Positions 55,801 to 59,688 of a DNA stretch of 59,688 nt are shown piece by piece. The notes under the pieces were generated by a model. It was not told where the DNA came from and ran no database searches. It was given only the letters and a program-made list of their open reading frames with translations. The first letter of the stretch is position 1; each line of letters begins with the position of its first letter. Both the position numbers and the translations under genes were made by a program. Source of the DNA: Kiritimatiellia bacterium (GTDB taxonomy: Bacteria; Verrucomicrobiota; Kiritimatiellia; RFP12; UBA1067); contig JAFRDO010000042.1 of NCBI GenBank assembly GCA_017403825.1, forward strand, positions 1 through 59,688. Direction: 5' to 3'.

Positions 55801-58800
55801 GCGTGGCCGTGTTGCCAAGTGAACCGCTCGATCCCCAGTATGTGCCAACGCGCGCCTCGGCCTTAGTCGAAAACCGACCGCCATTTAACGTGAAGTTGAA
55901 GGTCTGCTGCAGAGTCCAGACGTCACCGGAATCCGAATAGCCGACGAACAGCTTGTTGGCATCCACCTCGCCGCCGGACTGGACATAGCTTGAGACAAGC
56001 GGCGTATGCGCTGCGGTAGTGGCCGGACGATTGCGACCCACAAAGAAATCGGATACCGATTGAATGCGCCCGGACCGCAGCTCCATCGCCGCATCCGTTT
56101 CGCTGCCAGCTGCCGTCGTCGTCGGGCACCCGATCCACAACGGATATCCGGAAGGAACGCTGATGGTCGGATCGTCCGTGCCCGTGCCGATGACGAGCGT
56201 TCCCGCCGCGACGATGATCGGAACAGAATAGCCGTCCGTAGTCGCATTGCCACTTGAATCGAATTGATTCCAGTTGCTGCCGTCTGCTTTTGGATTACTC
56301 CCGCCCAAGCTTGTAGCTAAGACGTAGAGCTTGTCACCGGCGAGCGTCAGCGTACCCTCGCCCAACTTGATGAACGGACCGCTGTAGAGCATGCTTCCCC
56401 CCGTAAGCGTAAGGGAACCGGTGACATTGATACCACCAGCCTGATTATAAGCTTTGCGCCCATACATCAAGCCATCCGAAACACCATTGCCGCTATAGGA
56501 GAGCACCCACGGGCCAAGCCACCAGTCCTGTCCGTTTCCGAAGAGCCAATCGTTGGAAGTGCGAGGATCGATGATATCCGGAGGATAATCATAGATCATC
56601 GAGATGGTGCGCCAGCCGTCCGCTACAGAATCCTCAAAGCGATAAAGGCCGGTCGAGGAGAAGCAGGAGGCATTGACCGGCGACGACGCAGGAACACGAA
56701 GGAACGGGAAGGTACCGGACGGATAGGAGCCAGTTGTTGTATTTTGGTTCCATGTGCGCACACGAATCACGCGCGTCGGCAACGCAAACGAATTGACGGT
56801 CGCGACATAGGCCCGGACGCCCGTGTCGCCCGTACTGCCGGAAAACGCCACATCATACCGGCCATACTCGCCGGAATAGGAAATGGAACTGATGGTCACA
56901 TCTGCCGTTGGACGGATGCAGGCATTTTCGTCCTCAAGCATGATAGCAGCGTTTATGTTGCCGCCAACGCCCAAATAGGCGTTGGAGACCGTCACGCCGC
57001 CCGCGAGCGTCACGCCGCCATCCAGGCAGAGCCAATGTTCATCGACGTTGGCAGCCGTGCTGACGATGCGAAGGCCGCCGTCCGTAACGCCCGACTTCGC
57101 CTGGACGGAAGATTTTATCTTCAATCCCCAGCAATAGCCCCCGGTCACATCGGCAACCATGCCGTTCGCGCCCACGTCGATGGGCATATAGTTGGATATT
57201 TCTTCAGAAGAGCCACTCTGCCGCGACTTGAGAATGCCGCCGTCGAAGAAGTACCGCGCATCAGGATTGACGCACGTCGCGTTGGCCATAGTCTTCATTT
57301 CAAACACGCCGCCGTTCGTCACGTTGACCCGCGCATAACTGGGATATTCCGCGCTTGACTGCCTGACAGGCATGAATGCAGACTTGGTCACGAACTTGCC
57401 GCCGTTGGAGACGTTGATCTCCACATGGCCGCCTGGAGCATAGAATGAGCCACAGAAATTGTTTGCCGTCAGGGTGCCGCCATCCACGTTGATCGTGCCG
57501 TAGTTGTTCAGATAGTCCATTCGGAAGTTGTTGGCGACTTCAAACGTGCCGGCGTGTATGTTCAGGACGGGACGGTTCTTCTGCGCCGAATCCACGCTAA
57601 CGTAGGACATGTCGAAAGTATCGGCGTAGAATGAGCCGCCGTATAGGTTCATTGTCGAGGAAAGGCCGCTTGGCGCCGTGACCGCGTTGCCGTTGTCGCG
57701 CCCGAGCGTGAAGAAGCCAGTGCAACGCACGATACCGCTGTAAATGTCGAGGTGGCCTGCCGTTTCTGCACCTGCATCAGACGTGGTAGGCCCGCCAATG
57801 TATGTGTCAACGCCGAGATCCGTCACGACCTTCGGCCCCGTGGCGATGACAAAGCGTCCGTTGAACACGCCGAACGAAGGATTGCCGATCGTCGGACCGT
57901 CGCCGTTTGCGGCGAAGTTCATCACCTTCTGCCAGTTTCCTGGATTCTCCCCGTGGCTGCCGACGAAGTTCGTGACCACGCCGTCGCCGCCTGGCGTCGC
58001 CAGCACAAACGTGCCCGCACCCGTCTTGAAGAGATTGCCGTGTCCGTCAATTGAGGTGATAATTCCCGTGTTTGTGACAACGGCGCCACCAGCCACCTCG
58101 ACTATCGCACCGCTTCTGTTGCACCCTGCTAGCGGAAAGAGCGCGATGTCGCGCGCGAGCGTGCCGCCGCCGTTGATGCGCAGCGTGCCCTCTGAAAGCA
58201 CGATCGGCGCGGACTTCTGAACGCCAGTGGCGGACGCAGGCGCATTGAGCGCCGCCGCGCTCGGAACGGCCAGCGTGCCAGACGGCACGGCTATGCCGCC
58301 CGCGTAGGCGGTGTCGCCGTGGTCGAGGGTAAAGACGTTGCCGCCGGTCGGCACGGCATTCGCGATAAGGTTGTTCTGTTCGGTGCCGGAGCCGCTGATG
58401 GTGGCGTCCGCGCCCCCGTAGTAGCGGCTCTTCGGCATGAAGCCGAGGGCAATAAGCTGTTCGGGGGTGTCAACCAGGTCGCCGGAGGCACCGTCCACGG
58501 AATAGAGGCGGTCGAGGCCGTCAACGCTGGTCGCGGTCGCCGTATAGCGTTCGTTCGAACCCTTCTTGCTGACGGCAGTGTAGAGAACGCCCGTAACGCT
58601 CATAACGCCCTCGTCGGCCGGGATGGTGCTGGGCACGAATCCGCTAATCGAGCTGTCGCAGATGAACGCGCCGGCCGAGACGTTGGCCCCGGAGTACGTG
58701 CCGATGTAGAACTTCCCGTCATGGTAGGCGATGGTCTGGAGGCCATACTGTGTATTGCCTGTCGGCAGCTCGTGAGTGGCGACGAGATCGAACGACGGCG

Positions 58801-59266
58801 TATATTCCATCACGTAGTTCTTCGTGTCGGTCGAGCCCTCCGCCTGACCCATCGCAAGCCAAAAGCGTCCGTTAGCGTATTCGATGGCAGATGCGTGGAG
58901 GCTCTTCGCCGCGCAGTCGGCGTCAATATTGAACTTCTTCACAAAGGCGAGAGTCGAAGAGTCATAAATGCGCACCTCCTGCTTGAAGTCACTCTCGCGC
59001 ACGAACATTCCCTCGTCCGTGGCCACATATACCTTGCCGTTATGGACGCACAGGTCGCCCGAATGGCCGGCAACGTCAACCGCCGCGATCAGCGTGCCGG
59101 CGAGGTCGGTCTTCACGAGCCGCGTGGTAAAGCTCCAGTAGACATACGTGCCGTCGCAGGCGACACCCTGCAGGTGAGACGGCCCGTCGCCTCCGCAGGT
59201 GATTGTGTCCGCATTGACAGCAAACGCCGCCATCAGCGCGAAGAAAACGACCGCTCTTTTTGCCAT
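52868..59266 (-). CDS. 2132-residue surface protein: beta-propeller fused to a giant beta-helix passenger
   Basis: Signal peptide MAKRAVVFFALMAAFAVNA. Residues ~20-300 are a beta-propeller homologous to the stand-alone protein at 45454-46359. The rest is Gly/Thr/Asn-rich with passenger-associated phrases (FKTGAGTFVLATPGGDG, IKLGEGTLTLAGDK, GSGTGTLVLNVANGFNG-type) and three large, diverged repeat blocks near residues ~484, ~1041 and ~1673, each with an xWIG/YIG..., then LDIYSG/MELRSG/MEIWQG, then a LGR/VGR/IGR-type core. The end WPRGGILIIR resembles the final strand of the other beta-helix proteins. No beta-barrel domain is obvious. Probable long surface adhesin or glycan-binding fibre; AAGGAGAG precedes the ATG. 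Confidence 0.85.
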   Translation of the reverse strand: MAKRAVVFFALMAAFAVNADTITCGGDGPSHLQGVACDGTYVYWSFTTRLVKTDLAGTLIAAVDVAGHSGDLCVHNGKVYVATDEGMFVRESDFKQEVRIYDSSTLAFVKKFNIDADCAAKSLHASAIEYANGRFWLAMGQAEGSTDTKNYVMEYTPSFDLVATHELPTGNTQYGLQTIAYHDGKFYIGTYSGANVSAGAFICDSSISGFVPSTIPADEGVMSVTGVLYTAVSKKGSNERYTATATSVDGLDRLYSVDGASGDLVDTPEQLIALGFMPKSRYYGGADATISGSGTEQNNLIANAVPTGGNVFTLDHGDTAYAGGIAVPSGTLAVPSAAALNAPASATGVQKSAPIVLSEGTLRINGGGTLARDIALFPLAGCNRSGAIVEVAGGAVVTNTGIITSIDGHGNLFKTGAGTFVLATPGGDGVVTNFVGSHGENPGNWQKVMNFAANGDGPTIGNPSFGVFNGRFVIATGPKVVTDLGVDTYIGGPTTSDAGAETAGHLDIYSGIVRCTGFFTLGRDNGNAVTAPSGLSSTMNLYGGSFYADTFDMSYVSVDSAQKNRPVLNIHAGTFEVANNFRMDYLNNYGTINVDGGTLTANNFCGSFYAPGGHVEINVSNGGKFVTKSAFMPVRQSSAEYPSYARVNVTNGGVFEMKTMANATCVNPDARYFFDGGILKSRQSGSSEEISNYMPIDVGANGMVADVTGGYCWGLKIKSSVQAKSGVTDGGLRIVSTAANVDEHWLCLDGGVTLAGGVTVSNAYLGVGGNINAAIMLEDENACIRPTADVTISSISYSGEYGRYDVAFSGSTGDTGVRAYVATVNSFALPTRVIRVRTWNQNTTTGSYPSGTFPFLRVPASSPVNASCFSSTGLYRFEDSVADGWRTISMIYDYPPDIIDPRTSNDWLFGNGQDWWLGPWVLSYSGNGVSDGLMYGRKAYNQAGGINVTGSLTLTGGSMLYSGPFIKLGEGTLTLAGDKLYVLATSLGGSNPKADGSNWNQFDSSGNATTDGYSVPIIVAAGTLVIGTGTDDPTISVPSGYPLWIGCPTTTAAGSETDAAMELRSGRIQSVSDFFVGRNRPATTAAHTPLVSSYVQSGGEVDANKLFVGYSDSGDVWTLQQTFNFTLNGGRFSTKAEARVGTYWGSSGSLGNTATLTVNNGLLEIGTSDSDGYLRVGHYVQANCTTSFEMNGGEVKLWRGLLCPSSGGDANHHTQIRLNGGTLTFGGSSEPVFTGNAKADLHLNGAVLKPYQATHMTSFAPFASFSVREIGSGGAIFDLSEADVDFMDLNCDFTGSGNITVRGGDTNRAVRLCYNLSCTGELIAENGGVIQPSYQSGNSGINVVAGRTIRVKDGGGIVSYYGRTCENLYLGETAADSTFVYGYYSPSTYYHLLANNLVVKGTVYCAYRYGDSESGIKLVVPNGSANILRGPKGCFEGVDVANQFKLHPKLARDGLTVTFSLDTSNESFDTIAMTTTGASTFNPSFAYYRQPYYPETVVLDASTPISGTVAYAGATSGGGTVQVTGPLSGDGTIKLTTGRIEGRPEDFDGVTLDLNNASVRFTESGRSTVNLKNSDGGATGLGIEVPEGKTVYVTGILTNRSAFVKMEPGTLVLQNDAAFTLAGNAQKNANSAWVEGSVPVNGDVPNANSFTVNAGTLVLDMPGTVTALNGAGGDGLWVGNHPIPDGKGGALPAVMEIWQGEFSNPNGYLAIGRYNACTYDDCSKFTSRPYAAFNQYGGTVRVKGLILGYSYYTYKQCGLYELNIYDGLFEVGAGYVTIGFEGSAVRINGEDNECVVNVYGGEFCKLAGDGGADDRFMVGGKNSNWPAYIPKMKLNVYDGIVRTASSVLIEVPGSNGTSGYLNMYGGVVETKNLKDSSSSSRPAAEGHIRFDGGTFRPLEDNGTLSGFSSVTVGAGGGTIDMTNQNTYTVSQLARASDLGAAADGGFGASGTGTLVLNVANGFNGPTHVSGTATLKQGVANAFSDVAVLDGGTLDLNGTATTFRSIMGHGTIIGNCTVTEFLELDGELAVTGNLTLGDGVAISMELNDNGTVATPLNVTGTLSGGSNITVDFGRYYDTAFRELRTQIGSAAAGSYLAAEAEHVATWNAIAGVNFADGAIVLTIWPRGGILIIR

Positions 59267-59308
59267 TTGGCACTCTCCTTGCTTTACAAGTTATTACAAG
59301 ACAAGGGA

Positions 59309-59314
59309 ATTATA
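59309..59314 (-). promoter_or_regulatory. Extended -10 promoter of the 2132-residue gene
   Basis: Minus-strand TTTTGCTATAAT: TGC-TATAAT, 42 bases before the ATG, with AAGGAGAG between. Confidence 0.7.
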
Positions 59315-59402
59315 GCAAAACATTCATTAAACCCGCAACCCCCGAGGGTGCACCGAGAAAATTATGCAGGCACCCCAAGATTTCCGCTTGCATTTTCGGT
59401 AC

Positions 59403-59422
59403 GCATATACTATAATATATGC
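59403..59422 (+). promoter_or_regulatory. Imperfect palindrome with -10 box before the transposon-type gene
   Basis: GCATATACTATAATATATGC is a near-palindrome (GCATATA ... TATATGC arms). It contains TATAAT at 59411-59416, 7 bases before ATG 59424, so transcripts should start at or next to the start codon. It could be an autoregulatory operator or part of an element end. Confidence 0.5.
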
Positions 59423-59423
59423 C

Positions 59424-59688
59424 ATGAAAAGCAAATCATCGAAAAAGGTCCGTTCCCGCGCAGAGATACTTGCCGAGATCGCAGCGCTCCCCCCCATCCA
59501 TCCAGGGCACCATCTCCTCCTACAAGTGTCCGCGCAAGAACGGGCCGCCCGCCGTCTACTACAACCTCCAGTACACGCTCAACGGCAGGAACCACTCGAA
59601 GGCCATCCCCGTCGGCATGGTCGCCGAGTTCAAGAACGCCCTTGCATCCGGCAAGAAGCTCAAGGAACTTGTCCTCGAGCTTTCGGAC
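59424..59688 (+). pseudogene. Frameshifted DUF6788-like, transposase-associated small protein, partial
   Basis: ATG 59424 opens MKSKSSKKVRSRAEILAEIA, then the frame is lost at a run of seven Cs (59489-59495). Removing one C restores a good protein: AALPPSIQGTISSYKCP, then RKNGPPAVYYNLQYTLNGRN, HSKAIPVGMVAEFKNALAS and KKLKELVLELSD. This is the layout of small DUF6788-type proteins often encoded beside transposases: basic N-terminus, RGS/GTI...Y.KC motif, YYYL-type strand, and K..KEL helix. It continues beyond the window. Either a real +1 mutation, a slippage site or a sequencing error in the homopolymer. Confidence 0.55.

Overview
The window reads like a high-GC, Gram-negative member of the PVC group, most likely a gut- or sediment-type Kiritimatiellota (Verrucomicrobiota) bacterium. 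This is an inference from content: many secreted beta-helix, InlB-repeat and BspA-type LRR proteins, Tat-exported hydrolases, a neutral-ceramidase-like protein and several glycoside hydrolases sit between housekeeping genes (secA, polA, ispD, class I fumarase). Almost every gene is on the minus strand. I see no tRNA, rRNA or CRISPR. The only gene-poor stretch near 300 bases is the first 207 bases, which hold a four-copy repeat array.

Layout: (1) 0.2-3.0 kb, an AraC-type regulator, a short KAS III-like protein and a lactonase-fold beta-propeller protein. (2) 3.0-9.8 kb, three neighbouring exported proteins that share a C-terminal module; two of them also share an exact 129-bp leader plus signal-peptide cassette. 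(3) 9.8-18.9 kb, a packed run secA-ispD-phosphoesterase-polA-GH27 alpha-galactosidase-C10 peptidase. (4) 19.0-29.8 kb, a surface-polymer locus: a TupA-like ATP-grasp gene on the plus strand converges on a seven-gene minus-strand operon whose first two genes are a membrane-anchored protein with repeated Tyr-Gly-Gly-Pro units and a radical SAM/SPASM enzyme. They are followed by two GT2-type transferases (one fused to a CDP-glycerol polymerase domain), a Stealth phosphotransferase, an MBOAT acyltransferase and an AlgX/AlgJ-like protein. (5) 29.8-31.2 kb, fumarase alpha and beta. (6) 31.3-59.3 kb, a carbohydrate-degradation and surface-protein region: GH20-like paralogs, GH5-like and GH42-like enzymes, PHP and metallophosphoesterase Tat proteins, a triple NlpC-like protein, and three large beta-helix proteins, the largest 2132 residues. 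(7) The right edge holds a frameshifted, transposon-type small gene running out of the window.

The best candidate for an undescribed system is the YGGP-protein/radical SAM pair at 27.7-29.8 kb, coupled to polymer-transfer genes by overlapping stop and start codons. I infer a membrane-displayed protein whose Tyr/Gly/Pro repeats are modified by the radical SAM enzyme and that may be tied to surface-polymer assembly. Other notable signals are a recurrent extended -10 promoter (TGN-TATAAT class) without an obvious -35, several apparently leaderless starts including secA and fumarase, an in-frame amber codon that cuts off a conserved C-terminal tail, and domain sharing among the exported proteins.
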